Shown: in pieces, positions 38,806-49,464 of the stretch
Layout: every line of letters begins with the position of its first letter
Numbering within the stretch: position 1 is the first letter of the stretch
From: Nitrospira sp.
Lineage (GTDB): Bacteria > Nitrospirota > Nitrospiria > Nitrospirales > Nitrospiraceae
Direction: 5' to 3'
Length of the DNA: 64,000 nt
Assembly: GCA_024331125.1 (NCBI GenBank)
Contig: JANDJI010000001.1
Location: forward strand, 590,001 to 654,000
Made by a program: the position numbers and the translations under genes
The notes under the pieces: model-generated
Database searches by the model: none
Told to the model about the DNA's origin: nothing
Seen by the model: only the letters and a program-made list of their open reading frames with translations

Positions 38806-40194
38806 TCATACTTCCTTCAAAGCCTTCACGATTGCTTGTACCATGTCCCGCGCATCCCCGAACAGCATGATCGTCCTGTCGTTCGCAAATAGGGGGTTGG
38901 GAATCCCTGCAAAGCCCGGACTCAGGCTTCGCTTAATGACGACGACCGCCGCGGACTTGTCCACATCGAGGATCGGCATGCCGGCGATCGGGCTGGCTGC
39001 GTCGGCCCGCGCGATCGGATTCACCACGTCGTTGGCGCCGATCACCAAGGCGACATCCGTCCGATCGAACGACGCGTTGCTTTCATCGAGATCTTTCAGC
39101 AGCTCGTAGGGCACGTTGGCCTCCGCCAACAGGACGTTCATATGGCCCGGCATGCGGCCGGCGACCGGATGGACGGCGAATTCCACCTCGATACCGCGAG
39201 AGCGCAACAGGTCCGCGAGCTGCGCCACGGCATGTTGCGCCTGAGAAACGGCCATCCCGAATCCCGGCACGATCACAACCCGGCGCGCGGCGTCAAACAA
39301 GAGCGCGACTTCCTCCGGTGAGCCGGCCTTGACCCTCCCCTTGTAGACGTCCTCGGTCTTTCCGTCGCGGGGCTCGGACGGCGTGATCCCCGCCATCACG
39401 TCGATGAGCGACCGGTTCATGGCCCGGCACATGATTTGCGTGAGGATGAAGCCGGACGCGCCCACAAGCGAACCGGCGATGATGAGCACGTTGTTGTCCA
39501 GCACAAATCCCGTCGCCGACGCCGCCAGGCCGGAACAAGAATTGAGCAGCGCGATGACGACCGGCATGTCCGCCCCGCCCACCGGCAGGACGAGCAAGAG
39601 CCCAAGCAACGACGCGGCGGCGACAACGAGCCAATAGGCCGCATACGGCGCCGGCATAAACACCAGCCAGAGTCCGAGTCCTCCGGCCCCCGCCGCCAAG
39701 GCAAACGTAACGACACGCTGGCCGGGAACCCGAACCGACTCATCCGTGATCAGTTCCTGCAACTTGGCGAAAGCGATCACACTCCCCCAGAACGTCACGG
39801 CGCCGACGATCCCGGAAATCACCGCGGCCACGGTGAAATGATGGAGCGCGGAAACCTCCGTATTTCGGACCTCCAACAGGCCGACGCCTGCCACAAAGAC
39901 GGATGCGCCGCCGCCCAGCCCGTTGAGCAACGCCACCAACTGGGGCATGGCGGTCATGCGGATCTTCACCGCCAAGGTCGCGCCGATGATGGCTCCCAGA
40001 GCCAACACGACGGCAATGGACTGGACGTTCACGATGCGCCGGTCGAGCAACGTCAGCACCACCGCGATCAACATGCCCGTGGCGCCCATCACGTTGCCGC
40101 GCGGCGCACTCCTCGGATGCGCCAGCCCCTTCAGCCCGGCGATAAAGAGGGCCGAGGCTACCAGATAGCCCAGGTTGATCAAGGCCGAATTCAT
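38806..40194 (-). CDS. pntB: NAD(P) transhydrogenase beta subunit
   Basis: 462 aa. Eight to nine N-terminal helices lead to the NADP(H)-binding domain III with VIVPGFGMAVSQAQH and the LVIGANDVVNP motif. With PntA it couples hydride transfer from NADH to NADP+ to proton entry, supplying NADPH. Its start overlaps the stop of pntAb by 4 bp (ATGA). Confidence 0.95.
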   Translation of the reverse strand: MNSALINLGYLVASALFIAGLKGLAHPRSAPRGNVMGATGMLIAVVLTLLDRRIVNVQSIAVVLALGAIIGATLAVKIRMTAMPQLVALLNGLGGGASVFVAGVGLLEVRNTEVSALHHFTVAAVISGIVGAVTFWGSVIAFAKLQELITDESVRVPGQRVVTFALAAGAGGLGLWLVFMPAPYAAYWLVVAAASLLGLLLVLPVGGADMPVVIALLNSCSGLAASATGFVLDNNVLIIAGSLVGASGFILTQIMCRAMNRSLIDVMAGITPSEPRDGKTEDVYKGRVKAGSPEEVALLFDAARRVVIVPGFGMAVSQAQHAVAQLADLLRSRGIEVEFAVHPVAGRMPGHMNVLLAEANVPYELLKDLDESNASFDRTDVALVIGANDVVNPIARADAASPIAGMPILDVDKSAAVVVIKRSLSPGFAGIPNPLFANDRTIMLFGDARDMVQAIVKALKEV

Positions 40195-40484
40195 CGGTCG
40201 TGTCGCGATTGCCTTTGAAACATCCTCAGCATCCGATGGGTCACGAGAAAACCACCCACGACGTTGATCGTTGCGAAGAGCAGGGCGGCCAACCCCAACC
40301 AGTTCGAGACAGGGTCCCGCTCCGATCCGGCCGCCAAGAGGGCACCGACGATCGTAATACCAGAGATGGCATTGGCGCCCGACATGAGGGGTGTATGGAG
40401 CGTGGGCGGCACCTTGGTGATGATCTCAAAGCCGGCGAACAACGCCAGCACGAACACCGTCAAGCCCGCGATAAAGGTATCCAT
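40191..40484 (-). CDS. pntAb: NAD(P) transhydrogenase alpha-2 (membrane) subunit
   Basis: 97 aa, three to four helices. VPPTLHTPLMSGANAISGITIVG is the conserved PntA membrane segment. This is the separately encoded C-terminal part of the alpha subunit, as in three-gene pnt operons. It is 148 bp downstream of pntAa and overlaps pntB by 4 bp. Confidence 0.94.
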   Translation of the reverse strand: MDTFIAGLTVFVLALFAGFEIITKVPPTLHTPLMSGANAISGITIVGALLAAGSERDPVSNWLGLAALLFATINVVGGFLVTHRMLRMFQRQSRHDR

Positions 40485-40632
40485 CCTGTTCTCCTCCGGC
40501 TTCTCCTCTATTCAAGTCTCGCCGAATCTCACCGTCCCAATCTTCTCGCCGAATCTCACCGGACCTCAACAGACCGGAGACGGCGTTTGTCGGCGAACAG
40601 CGTTCCGCCAGACCGCGATTCGTCGTTTTTTC

Positions 40633-41808
40633 TCAGCCGGCTTCCAGCAACCTGTTCACCCGTTGATGCACGACGCCGCCGCTTCGCGCAACGAGGATCT
40701 CCTTCACGATTTCATCATCGACCGTCGGACCAATGTCGACTTCCTCGCCAAGCCGAGGCAGCAGATGCTGCAACAGATTGACGAGATTTTTCCCGTAGAG
40801 CCGGCTTGCGTGCGTGGGAACGAGAGCGGGCAAATTGGCGGGGCCCAGCACGGTCACGCCACGATAGACCACGGTCTTGTCCGGGCTGGTCACTTCGCAA
40901 TTCCCCCCTCGGTCCGCGGCGGCGTCCACGATCACGGCGCCTCGACTCATCCGCTTCATCATCTCTTCCGTGATCAGAATCGGTGCCCTACGACCCGGCA
41001 CCGAGGCCGTCGTAATGACCACGTCGCTGGCCTCGACCACCGGAGCCAATCCAATCCGTTGCCGCCTGTAGGTGTCCTCGTCCAACGCCTTGGCATAGCC
41101 GCTCGCCCCTTCCACGTCGCGCGCATCGATCGGAAACTCGACGACCTTGGCCCCGACGCTGCGAATGTCTTCCTTCGCGCTCGGCCGCACGTCGTACGCC
41201 GAAACGGCCGCCCCCAAGCGACGAGCCGTCGCGATGGCCTGCAGACCGGCCACCCCCGCGCCGATCACCAACACGCGGGCCGGCGGGATCGTTCCAGCCG
41301 CGGTCGTGAGCATTGGAAACAATTTGGACGACGCCCCGGCCGCCAGCAACGCCGCCTTGTATCCGGCCACCGTGGCCAGAGATGACAGCACGTCCATGCT
41401 CTGTGCGCGCGAGATCCTCGGCATCAGCTCCAATGCCAACAAGGTGGCTCCCGTCTCCGCTAACTCCCGTGAGGCGTGAGGACTTCCCCAAGGATCGGCC
41501 AATCCGACGACGATGTGATTAGGCCTGAGCAGGGCCAGATCATCACGGCCCTTCTCCCGATTGGCGCCGGGCGTTCTCACCTGAAGGAGAATGCGGGCCA
41601 TATCGTACAACTCCTCACGGCCCGCGACCACACGCGCTCCCACCGATCGATACGCGTCATCCTCGAACCCTGCCGCCTCCCCCGCGCCGGATTCGATCGA
41701 TACCTCACACCCCATCTTCACAAGCAGGGGAACATGTGCGGGCACCAGCGCGACCAGCGTCTCACCCGGAGCGGTTTCCTTCGGCACGCCGATCTGTATT
41801 GTGCTCAT
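40633..41808 (-). CDS. pntAa: NAD(P) transhydrogenase alpha-1 (NAD-binding) subunit
   Basis: 391 aa from ATG 41808 (MSTIQIGVPKETAPGE); 48 further open codons upstream have no homology. It is an alanine-dehydrogenase-like fold with the NAD site VLVIGAGVAGLQAIATARRLGAAVSAYDVRP and the RxxAPxL region. Soluble domain I, which binds NAD(H) on the cytoplasmic face. It ends GVVHQRVNRLLEAG without membrane helices, consistent with the split alpha subunit. Confidence 0.95.
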   Translation of the reverse strand: MSTIQIGVPKETAPGETLVALVPAHVPLLVKMGCEVSIESGAGEAAGFEDDAYRSVGARVVAGREELYDMARILLQVRTPGANREKGRDDLALLRPNHIVVGLADPWGSPHASRELAETGATLLALELMPRISRAQSMDVLSSLATVAGYKAALLAAGASSKLFPMLTTAAGTIPPARVLVIGAGVAGLQAIATARRLGAAVSAYDVRPSAKEDIRSVGAKVVEFPIDARDVEGASGYAKALDEDTYRRQRIGLAPVVEASDVVITTASVPGRRAPILITEEMMKRMSRGAVIVDAAADRGGNCEVTSPDKTVVYRGVTVLGPANLPALVPTHASRLYGKNLVNLLQHLLPRLGEEVDIGPTVDDEIVKEILVARSGGVVHQRVNRLLEAG

Positions 41809-42166
41809 CGTCTTCCCGGATTTCCCATGCATCATCACGACGTCGTGTCTTTCAATGCCGGCGAATAGCCTCCGCTCACCGCCTGAACTGACAGCGAAGC
41901 GATACAGCCAAGTGAACCATCTTGCGATTACTTGCAGATGGGATGCCATCACGAACGGTTTCTCTCATTCTATTGATAGCCTTGCCGAACAGCCCTGCCA
42001 TAGGGGCCGCCCCAGACGAACGACCTAGTAGCAAGAGATATTTTGGAACAGACCGATCAAGCGGTCTGTAGCCAATTACCACAGGTGAGAGGCTCTTTCG
42101 ACAGGCTCCTTGTCGGCGACCGGCCGAGCATGAGAATTGGGGACACAAAAGGTGTACACTGTGGGT
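41809..42166. promoter_or_regulatory. Divergent pntA/cupredoxin promoter region with a hairpin
   Basis: 358 bp without a supported gene. A perfect 8-bp inverted repeat ACAGACCG/CGGTCTGT with a 6-nt loop lies at 42048-42069, about 100 bp upstream of the cupredoxin gene. It has no T run, so it is more likely an operator or leader hairpin than a terminator. No clear -35/-10 pair could be picked with confidence. Confidence 0.4.
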
Positions 42167-42679
42167 ATGGGGTTGTTTGACTCGAACGTGCATCACACGG
42201 CCACACGGCTTGCCCTGAAAGGCAGAACAACGCTCCGGGTCGGAGTGGCGGCAGGGGTCCTGACCACATGGACGCTATTCAATTGGCACGTGGGGCATGC
42301 TGAAGCCATCCGCTTCATCGCCTATGATCTGGAGAATCAGCAGGCAGCATGGGCTCCGCAGGAGGTGACGGTCCATCGAAACGAAGGGGGGGAGGAACTG
42401 ATTTTTATTCTAAACAATCCGACCGAGAGGACCCACGCCTTTGAAGCTCCAGGCTTGCTCGAACAGATTAGCGATCAGGACGGCTCTCCCCTCACAAGAC
42501 CGCTCCGCGTGACGGTGGCGCCGGGGGAAACCATGGAGGTCATGATCCGTTTCGCGCCGGCCGAGAGCGATCGTGACCCCGAGCCATCCTGTCAGGCCGG
42601 CTCCACCTGTTACCGGTTCTATTGCCCTCTCCATCGTGGAGACAACGACCCGGGCGGCATCATCCATCTCGTCCATTGA
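42167..42679 (+). CDS. Membrane-anchored cupredoxin-like protein
   Basis: 170 aa from ATG 42167 (an upstream TTG frame is less likely). An N-terminal hydrophobic segment (about 25-40) suggests a signal or anchor. Residues about 48-170 form a cupredoxin-type beta-sandwich. Candidate copper ligands are H90 (ERTHAFEAPG), C153 and H156 (YRFYCPLHRG). No methionine follows, and H167 and H170 end the chain. An extra cysteine pair, C142 and C148, precedes. If it binds copper, the site is not a standard Met-ligated type 1 centre. It may carry periplasmic electrons or copper. Confidence 0.7.
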   Translation: MGLFDSNVHHTATRLALKGRTTLRVGVAAGVLTTWTLFNWHVGHAEAIRFIAYDLENQQAAWAPQEVTVHRNEGGEELIFILNNPTERTHAFEAPGLLEQISDQDGSPLTRPLRVTVAPGETMEVMIRFAPAESDRDPEPSCQAGSTCYRFYCPLHRGDNDPGGIIHLVH

Positions 42680-42756
42680 CGGGCCGCACGCTCTCTCTGA
42701 TTCGTTTGCCCATCCCTCCCACGATTCTTGGGCCCGGCATCGCGAGCCCGCCCACA

Positions 42757-45153
42757 CTATGTCGTACGGCGCCGTCCCGTTTGCTTTCGCCCTGTGCTCC
42801 ATCGCCAGTTTCTGATCTCCGGCATGTCTTCTCCATATTTGGTGATGTATTCCTTGTGCTCGATCCGCTTGTCCCGCAGGGCCTGTTTCACGTAGGCAGC
42901 CCGCGAGTCACGCAGCGGGATTCGGTCGATCACGTCGGCGACGAGATGGAACCGGTCCAGATCGTTCATGACCGTCATGTCGAACGGCGTCGTGGTCGTT
43001 CCTTCTTCCTTGTAGCCTCGCACGTGGAGGTTCTTGTGGTTGGTTCTCCGATAGGTCAAGCGATGAATCAGCCAGGGATACCCATGAAAAGCGAAGATGA
43101 TCGGCTTGTCTGTTGTAAACAAGGTATCAAACTCTTTGTCGGAGAGTCCGTTCGGATGTTCGCCGGGCGGCTGGAGCCTCATGAGATCCACGACATTGAT
43201 CACCCGGACTTTCACTTCCGGAAGATATGTTCTTAGCAACGACACCGCCGCCAACGTTTCCATTGTCGGAATATCCCCACAGCAGGCCATCACCACATCC
43301 GGCTCACTCTCTTGGTCGTTGCTCGCCCAGTCCCAGATGCCGATCCCCGCCGTGCCGTGTTTCACGGCAGCGTCCATGTCGAGCCACTGAGGGGCAAGCT
43401 GCTTTCCTACCACGATGACGTTGACAAGATTGCGGCTGCGCAAACACTTGTCGGTGACATAGAGCAACATATTGGCGTCCGGCGGAAGATACACCCGGAT
43501 CACCTCGGCCTTCTTGTTCACGACATGATCGATGAACCCGGGATCTTGATGGCTGAACCCATTGTGGTCCTGGCGCCAGACGTGGGAGGACAACAGGTAA
43601 TTGAGTGACGCGATTGGCCGTCTCCACGGAATGTGATTGCACACCTTCAACCATTTGGCATGTTGGTTGAACATCGAATCGACAATATGGATGAAGGCTT
43701 CATAGCACGAAAAGAACCCGTGCCGGCCCGTGAGCAGGTAGCCCTCCAGCCAGCCCTGACATTGGTGTTCGCTCAACATTTCCATCACCCGGCCATCGGG
43801 CGACAAACTGTCGTCATGGGGATACCGATCCGCCATCCAGGCGCGCCCCGTAACTTGCAAGACATCCTGCCACCGGTTGGAATTGTTTTCGTCCGGGCTG
43901 AAGAGCCGAAAGTTCCGCTGATCGAGATTGCGCTTCATGGTGTCCCGCAAAAACATGCCCATGACGCGGGTGGCCTCTGCATCGACAGCGCCCGGTTCCC
44001 TCACCGGCACGGCATAGTCTCGAAAATCAGGCAGACGGAGATCTTTCAGCAACAATCCCCCGTTCGCATGGGGATTGGCGCTCATGCGGCGATTCCCCTT
44101 GGGGGGAAGCTCAGCCAGCTCAGACCTCAATCGGCCGGTCTCATCGAACAATTCCTCCGGCTTGTAACTCTTCATCCACCGTTCCAGAATCTTGATGTGA
44201 GCGGCCTTGTCCATGTCTCCCATCGGAACTTGATGGGAACGCCAGTAATCCTCCACCTGCTTGCCGTCGATCTCAGCCGGACAGGTCCAGCCCTTGGGTG
44301 TGCGGAGTACGATCATGGGCCATACCGGCCGCTTAATGGCCCCATTTTCACTGGCCTGCGCGTCTCCTTTGATCTGTTTGATCTCCTCAAGCACGGCATC
44401 GAGCGTTTCGGCCATGAGCTGATGCATGGTCCGAGGATCGTGCCCTTCGACGAAATAAGGGCGATGGCCGTAGCCCCTGAGTAATTGTTCCAGCTCATCG
44501 CGGCCGATCCTCGCCAGAATCGCCGGGTTGGCGATCTTGTAGCCGTTGAGATGCAAGATCGGCAGCACCACGCCGTCCGTGACCGGGTTCAAAAATTTGT
44601 TCGAGTGCCAGCTTGTGGCCAATGGACCGGTCTCGGCCTCGCCGTCTCCCACGACACAGGCGACAATCAGATCCGGATTATCGAACGCGGCTCCATAGGC
44701 ATGGGAGAGGGCGTAACCCAATTCGCCCCCTTCATGAATGGAGCCTGGTGTCTCAGGCGCCACGTGACTGGGAATGCCGCCGGGAAACGAGAACTGCTTG
44801 AACAGCCGTTTCATGCCCTGCTCATCCTGCGAGACATTCGGATAGACCTCGCTGTAGGTTCCTTCCAAATAAGCATTGGCCACCAAGGCCGGCCCGCCGT
44901 GGCCCGGTCCCGTGACGTAGAGCATGTTCACATCGTGCTCTTTGATGATCCGGTTCAAATGAACATAGATGAAGTTGAGCCCCGGCGTCGTCCCCCAATG
45001 GCCAAGAAGGCGAGGTTTGATGTGAGCCCGCGTCAAGGGTTTCCGCAGCAGCGGATTGTCGTAGAGATAGATTTGTCCGACTGACAGATAATTGGCCGCT
45101 CGCCAGTAGGCGTCGAGTTTCTCAAGAAAGTCCGGTGACAGCGATTTGTTCAT
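42757..45153 (-). CDS. xfp: D-xylulose 5-phosphate/D-fructose 6-phosphate phosphoketolase
   Basis: 798 aa from ATG 45153 ([20 protein letters not shown]), the usual Xfp length. Canonical motifs are [39 protein letters not shown], the TPP/metal motif [35 protein letters not shown] and the end [11 protein letters not shown]. It cleaves xylulose 5-P or fructose 6-P with phosphate to acetyl phosphate plus glyceraldehyde 3-P or erythrose 4-P. It follows glycogen phosphorylase by 93 bp on the same strand, suggesting glycogen-derived sugar phosphate is its feed. Confidence 0.96.
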   Translation of the reverse strand: MNKSLSPDFLEKLDAYWRAANYLSVGQIYLYDNPLLRKPLTRAHIKPRLLGHWGTTPGLNFIYVHLNRIIKEHDVNMLYVTGPGHGGPALVANAYLEGTYSEVYPNVSQDEQGMKRLFKQFSFPGGIPSHVAPETPGSIHEGGELGYALSHAYGAAFDNPDLIVACVVGDGEAETGPLATSWHSNKFLNPVTDGVVLPILHLNGYKIANPAILARIGRDELEQLLRGYGHRPYFVEGHDPRTMHQLMAETLDAVLEEIKQIKGDAQASENGAIKRPVWPMIVLRTPKGWTCPAEIDGKQVEDYWRSHQVPMGDMDKAAHIKILERWMKSYKPEELFDETGRLRSELAELPPKGNRRMSANPHANGGLLLKDLRLPDFRDYAVPVREPGAVDAEATRVMGMFLRDTMKRNLDQRNFRLFSPDENNSNRWQDVLQVTGRAWMADRYPHDDSLSPDGRVMEMLSEHQCQGWLEGYLLTGRHGFFSCYEAFIHIVDSMFNQHAKWLKVCNHIPWRRPIASLNYLLSSHVWRQDHNGFSHQDPGFIDHVVNKKAEVIRVYLPPDANMLLYVTDKCLRSRNLVNVIVVGKQLAPQWLDMDAAVKHGTAGIGIWDWASNDQESEPDVVMACCGDIPTMETLAAVSLLRTYLPEVKVRVINVVDLMRLQPPGEHPNGLSDKEFDTLFTTDKPIIFAFHGYPWLIHRLTYRRTNHKNLHVRGYKEEGTTTTPFDMTVMNDLDRFHLVADVIDRIPLRDSRAAYVKQALRDKRIEHKEYITKYGEDMPEIRNWRWSTGRKQTGRRRTT

Positions 45154-45246
45154 GGACGTTGCCGATCCTCCGTGTGAACAAGATTCCCATTCGATGTCTA
45201 TCGCCTCGTCCCTCGTTTCAGCGTTCCGGTGCGGTCTTTTCAACCG

Positions 45247-47001
45247 TCACCCTCGACGGATATAGTCGCCCGTCAGTCGATAGGCTTTATGGAGGTATTG
45301 TGAGACCATGCGCTGAGTATTGAAAAAGCCGCCGTTCAAGGCGATCGCATGGCGCATGATTTCAAGGAATCGCCCCCGATCCTTATAAAAGCAGGGAAGA
45401 ATTTTCTCCTCGAGTTTTCGATAAAGTTCCGCCGCATGGGAGGCGTCCGGATCCTGATTCGGTTCCTGTTCTGTTTCCATCCGATCGCCGACCGACCAGC
45501 CCGTCACGTCCTCCACGTGCCCTTCGATCCACCAGCCGTCGAGCACGCTCAGGCTGGGCACGCCGTTGATCGCCGCCTTCATGCCGCTGGTCCCCGACGC
45601 CTCCATGGGGGGGAGCGGCGTGTTCAACCAGACATCGGACCCGGCGCAGATCAGCCTCGCCAACGTCATATCGTAATTCGGCAGATAGACCACCGGGATC
45701 TTGCCGCGCAACGCCTGACGAATCTCGTGTATGCGGCGAATCAGGTGTTTGCCGTCGTGGTCGCGGGGATGGGCCTTGCCGCTGAAGACAATCTGGACCG
45801 GCCCCGCCCGCTCGACGATCGAGACCAGTCGCTCCACGTCGCGAAAGATCAAGGTGCTTCGTTTGTAGGCCGTCGCCCGCCTGGCGCATCCGATCGTCAG
45901 GACATCACGATCGAACCCGGCGTTCGCTTCGCGGTTCACGTAGTCGATCAACGTGCGCTTGGCTGCGACGTGAGCGTCCCAGATTTCCCGAACGGGAATA
46001 CCGATCGCATAACGTAGCGAGAGCTGATCGCGACGCCAATCGGGCAATCGGCGGTCGAACAGCGTTTGAAACGGAGGAGCGGCCCAGGTCACCGCATGCA
46101 CGCCGTTCGTAATCGAGTGGATCGGATAACCGGGGAACAGACTGTTGGACACCTCGCCGTGTTTCATCGCCACGCCGTTGACGAACCGCGACCCGCGCAG
46201 CGCCAACTGCGTCATGTTCAATCCATGATTCTGGTTGCAGGCTTCCAGCCACGTGCACCGTCGATCGCCGAGTACGTGACGCGCGAGTTCCGGGGAAAAC
46301 TGATCGTGACCGGCGGGGACCGGCGTATGGGTCGTGAACACGCATTGCTCGCGAACGGCATCGATGAGATCGGCGGGAACCGCGCGCTCGGACGAGCGGG
46401 AGGCCAACTTCTCCTCCAGCAACGCCAAGATCAGCAGCGCGGCATGGCCTTCATTGAGATGAAATCGCCGGATGTGGTTGTGCCCGAGCGCCCGCAACAG
46501 ACGATACCCGCCGAACCCCAGCACGACTTCCTGGCAGAGCCGGTACCGGTCATCGCCTCCGTAGAGCATGTCGGTCAGCGTACGATCCCAGGACTCGTTG
46601 TCGGGAAGATCCGTATCCAACAGATACACCGGCACTTCGCCGCCCGTTTCGCCCCGCACGCGGATTTGCCACGCCCCGACATGGACCGTGCGACCCTCGA
46701 CCTCGACCGTGACACGCTGGGGAATCGGATGGCAGAAATCATTGATCGGCCATGCCACCGGCTCTTCCCGTTGCCACCCCTGCTCATCCAATCGTTGGTA
46801 AAAATACCCCCGCCGATGCAGCAACGTCACGGCCACCATGGGGATTTCCAGATCGGCGGCGGACCGAATCGTATCCCCCGCCAGCACTCCCAAACCGCCC
46901 GCATAGGTCGGCATGCCCGGATCGATGCCGATCTCCATGGAGAAATAGGCGACCAGCGGCTGCTCATTGCCCGATGTTTTGAGAAATTGTCCGTCCGCCA
47001 T
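45247..47001 (-). CDS. glgP: Alpha-glucan (glycogen) phosphorylase, short form
   Basis: 584 aa, shorter than E. coli GlgP (about 815 aa) and typical of the short alpha-glucan phosphorylase group. The N-terminus [31 protein letters not shown] and the PLP-lysine motif [19 protein letters not shown] are clear; phosphate and PLP contacts lie in KRSTLIFRD and [11 protein letters not shown]. It releases glucose 1-phosphate from stored glucan in the cytoplasm. It pairs with xfp downstream. Confidence 0.95.
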   Translation of the reverse strand: MADGQFLKTSGNEQPLVAYFSMEIGIDPGMPTYAGGLGVLAGDTIRSAADLEIPMVAVTLLHRRGYFYQRLDEQGWQREEPVAWPINDFCHPIPQRVTVEVEGRTVHVGAWQIRVRGETGGEVPVYLLDTDLPDNESWDRTLTDMLYGGDDRYRLCQEVVLGFGGYRLLRALGHNHIRRFHLNEGHAALLILALLEEKLASRSSERAVPADLIDAVREQCVFTTHTPVPAGHDQFSPELARHVLGDRRCTWLEACNQNHGLNMTQLALRGSRFVNGVAMKHGEVSNSLFPGYPIHSITNGVHAVTWAAPPFQTLFDRRLPDWRRDQLSLRYAIGIPVREIWDAHVAAKRTLIDYVNREANAGFDRDVLTIGCARRATAYKRSTLIFRDVERLVSIVERAGPVQIVFSGKAHPRDHDGKHLIRRIHEIRQALRGKIPVVYLPNYDMTLARLICAGSDVWLNTPLPPMEASGTSGMKAAINGVPSLSVLDGWWIEGHVEDVTGWSVGDRMETEQEPNQDPDASHAAELYRKLEEKILPCFYKDRGRFLEIMRHAIALNGGFFNTQRMVSQYLHKAYRLTGDYIRRG

Positions 47002-47100
47002 AGCGACCTCCTGCCTTCAATGCGTCGAGAAACCTGCGGATGAATGTCATGTTTTCTCTGATGCGTAAACGGAGCGGTTCGCGCACTCGACTCCGATCCT

Positions 47101-48273
47101 TTACTCAAGTTGCTTGCGGAACCGCCACATGCCCAGACCGAACAATGTTCCTCCCAACAGGGTCATCGCCAAGATGGAATCCCACAGCACATCGACTCCC
47201 ACCCCCTTGAGCAAGATTCCGTACGTCACGTCGACGAAGTAACGGAGCGGAGACAGCGCCATGAGAGACTGCACCCACGAGGGCATCGCCTCAAACGGCG
47301 TCGCGATGCCCGACAACAGCAGCATCGGCGAGATCACCAGCAGCGAGACCATTCCTATCTGCGCCTGGTTTCTGGTCACCGTGGCGGCGAACAGACCCAG
47401 CCCGGCCGTTGTGAAACTATAGAGCCCCGTCAGGACGAAAAACAGCGCGAGGCTGCCCTTCACCGGCACGCCGAAGACCGGCTTCATGATGACCTGAAGG
47501 GCAAACATTGTAGACACCAGAATGACCAGCGTCATGGCCAACACCTTGGACAACATGATCTGGAGAGGAGTGACGGGCGCCACGAGCAACTGCTCCACGG
47601 TGCCGTGCTCTTTTTCTCGAACAAGGGCCGCCGCCGGCAGCAGAAACGCGAACAGCGTGATCATGCGCAGAATGTGGGAAATCGACTGGAACCATGTTTC
47701 ATCCTGATTCGGGTTATACCAGACCCGATGGGCGCTCTCGACGATCGGCGCGTCCATCCAGCCGCCCGATGCCCCGCTGAAACGAGACGACGTCAGGTCG
47801 GAGGAAAATTCGCCGACGATGCGGGCCGCATAGGAGGCCGCCGAAAGCCCTTGGGGTGCATTGGTCGTGTCGACCTGCAACTGGACCGCCACCGGCTCGC
47901 CCCCGCGGATGGACTCATGGAACCGCGGTGGAATGTCCAGCAGGAGCATCGCCGTCCCCCGGTCCAGCCGTTCCAATCCCATCTTTGGATCATGCACCTC
48001 GCCATTGAACAGAAAATACGGTTCGCGGAAGCGGTGGATCAGCTCGCGCGACGACTCGCTGCGGTCGCCGTCATGCACCACCAGGCTGGCATTGTTCAAT
48101 TGCATCGTCATTCCCGCGCCGCTGATGTAGACCGACAGGGAAAAAGAATAGACCAAAAACAGAAGCAAAGGCACATCGCGTCTCAGTTGCAGCAACTCCT
48201 TTCTCGTCATCACGAAGAGACGGAGCGCCCACACACGCGCGGCGTCGTTTCCCGCAAGGCCGTTTTTCTTCAC
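47101..48273 (-). CDS. ABC-2 type exporter permease (second)
   Basis: 390 aa from GTG 48273, which has GGAGGAGG just upstream. One N-terminal helix (about 25-45) is followed by a large extracytoplasmic domain (about 50-180) and five C-terminal helices including REKEHGTVEQLLVAPVTPLQIMLSK, the ABC-2 coupling motif. Like YbhR/YhhJ it should pair with the other permease and the tandem ATPase to export drugs or other compounds. It is the last gene of the efflux cluster. Confidence 0.9.
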   Translation of the reverse strand: MKKNGLAGNDAARVWALRLFVMTRKELLQLRRDVPLLLFLVYSFSLSVYISGAGMTMQLNNASLVVHDGDRSESSRELIHRFREPYFLFNGEVHDPKMGLERLDRGTAMLLLDIPPRFHESIRGGEPVAVQLQVDTTNAPQGLSAASYAARIVGEFSSDLTSSRFSGASGGWMDAPIVESAHRVWYNPNQDETWFQSISHILRMITLFAFLLPAAALVREKEHGTVEQLLVAPVTPLQIMLSKVLAMTLVILVSTMFALQVIMKPVFGVPVKGSLALFFVLTGLYSFTTAGLGLFAATVTRNQAQIGMVSLLVISPMLLLSGIATPFEAMPSWVQSLMALSPLRYFVDVTYGILLKGVGVDVLWDSILAMTLLGGTLFGLGMWRFRKQLE

Positions 48274-48309
48274 CGTTCCTCCTCCGTGTTTCCCCTCCAA
48301 CGAACCCGC

Positions 48310-49464
48310 TCAGACCTTCGGCCGCTTCGTCAAGAGGCCATAGGCGACGAGCCGGAGCGCCACGGCGAAGCCCGTCAGCGCAAGCATGTCCGTCCACATG
48401 GCATTCAGGTCCAGACCCTTGAGAAAACTGGTCCGGACCACATCGGTGTAGTACATGGCGGGAAACGCATGGGCCTGCAACCGCGCCCCCGGGCTCAACG
48501 ACGACACCGGTACCAGCAATCCCGAAAAGAGGATGGTGGGCACCATCGCAATGATGATGGTGATGATCAGCGCGGCCATCTGCGTGCGCACCAGCAGCGA
48601 AATGACGAGCCCGATCCCGGTGCTGCACAGGACAAAGAGCAGGGAGGCCGCGACGAACAATGTCGCGCTCCCCTTGAACGGCACTCGAAAGAGCCAGACG
48701 GCGATCGCCCACAGCACGGCGACATTGATCGCCGAGATGACGAAGTAGGGAGCGAGTTTGCCGGCCAGAAATTCGGCCTTGCTGACCGTGGAACTGTAGA
48801 TATTGTAGATCGAACCGGTTTCCCTCTCCCGGACTACGCCCAATGCCGTCAAGAGGGGCGACGCCACCATCAACGTGAACATGATCAGGGTCGGCACCAT
48901 CGACCACGTGCTGCGCACTTCTTCGTTGTAGAGGTACCGGGTCTCCAGCGACACCGGATCCGCGAGCCGGCGCGCCTCCGCCGGCGTCATCCCTCTTGTG
49001 CGGGCTAAAAAATCGGTGAGTAGCTCCTGCGAAAATGCACGGTTGAGGGCGATCACGTATCCCTTCGTCGTATCGGCGTGAAGAGGGAAGGTTCCGTCCA
49101 ACAGGGTTTGGACGGTCACGGCCCTTCCCGCCGACAGCCGTTCCTCAAACCGCTCGGGGATGACGATGGCCATACGGATCGCCGTGTCCCCCAACATCCG
49201 GTCGATCTCCCGTTCATCCTGGACGGAGCCTCGATAGTCGAAATAGCGCGACTCGATGAACCGGTAGACGTAATCGCGGCTCAACGATGACCGATCTTGA
49301 TCCAACACCGCAAAGGGAATATGCTCGACGTCCAGCACCAGCCCATACCCGAACACCACCATCCAGAGCGGCGGGAGCAGAAAAGCCATGAGCAGAAACA
49401 GCCGGTTGCGGACCGTCTCCTTCCATTCCTTCCCGGCCACCGCGGCGATGCGCCTTGGATTCAT
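48310..49464 (-). CDS. ABC-2 type exporter permease (first)
   Basis: 384 aa with the same layout: helix 1, an extracytoplasmic loop domain (about 45-175), then five helices with RERETGSIYNIYSSTVSKAEFLAGK as coupling motif. The start overlaps the ATPase stop by ATGA. It probably forms a heterodimer with the downstream permease. Confidence 0.9.
   Translation of the reverse strand: MNPRRIAAVAGKEWKETVRNRLFLLMAFLLPPLWMVVFGYGLVLDVEHIPFAVLDQDRSSLSRDYVYRFIESRYFDYRGSVQDEREIDRMLGDTAIRMAIVIPERFEERLSAGRAVTVQTLLDGTFPLHADTTKGYVIALNRAFSQELLTDFLARTRGMTPAEARRLADPVSLETRYLYNEEVRSTWSMVPTLIMFTLMVASPLLTALGVVRERETGSIYNIYSSTVSKAEFLAGKLAPYFVISAINVAVLWAIAVWLFRVPFKGSATLFVAASLLFVLCSTGIGLVISLLVRTQMAALIITIIIAMVPTILFSGLLVPVSSLSPGARLQAHAFPAMYYTDVVRTSFLKGLDLNAMWTDMLALTGFAVALRLVAYGLLTKRPKV

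Noticed and set aside
47110-49008. 632-codon plus-strand open frame opposite the ABC permeases
   Set aside because: Histidine/arginine/glutamine-rich shadow of two membrane proteins; no ribosome site or homology.
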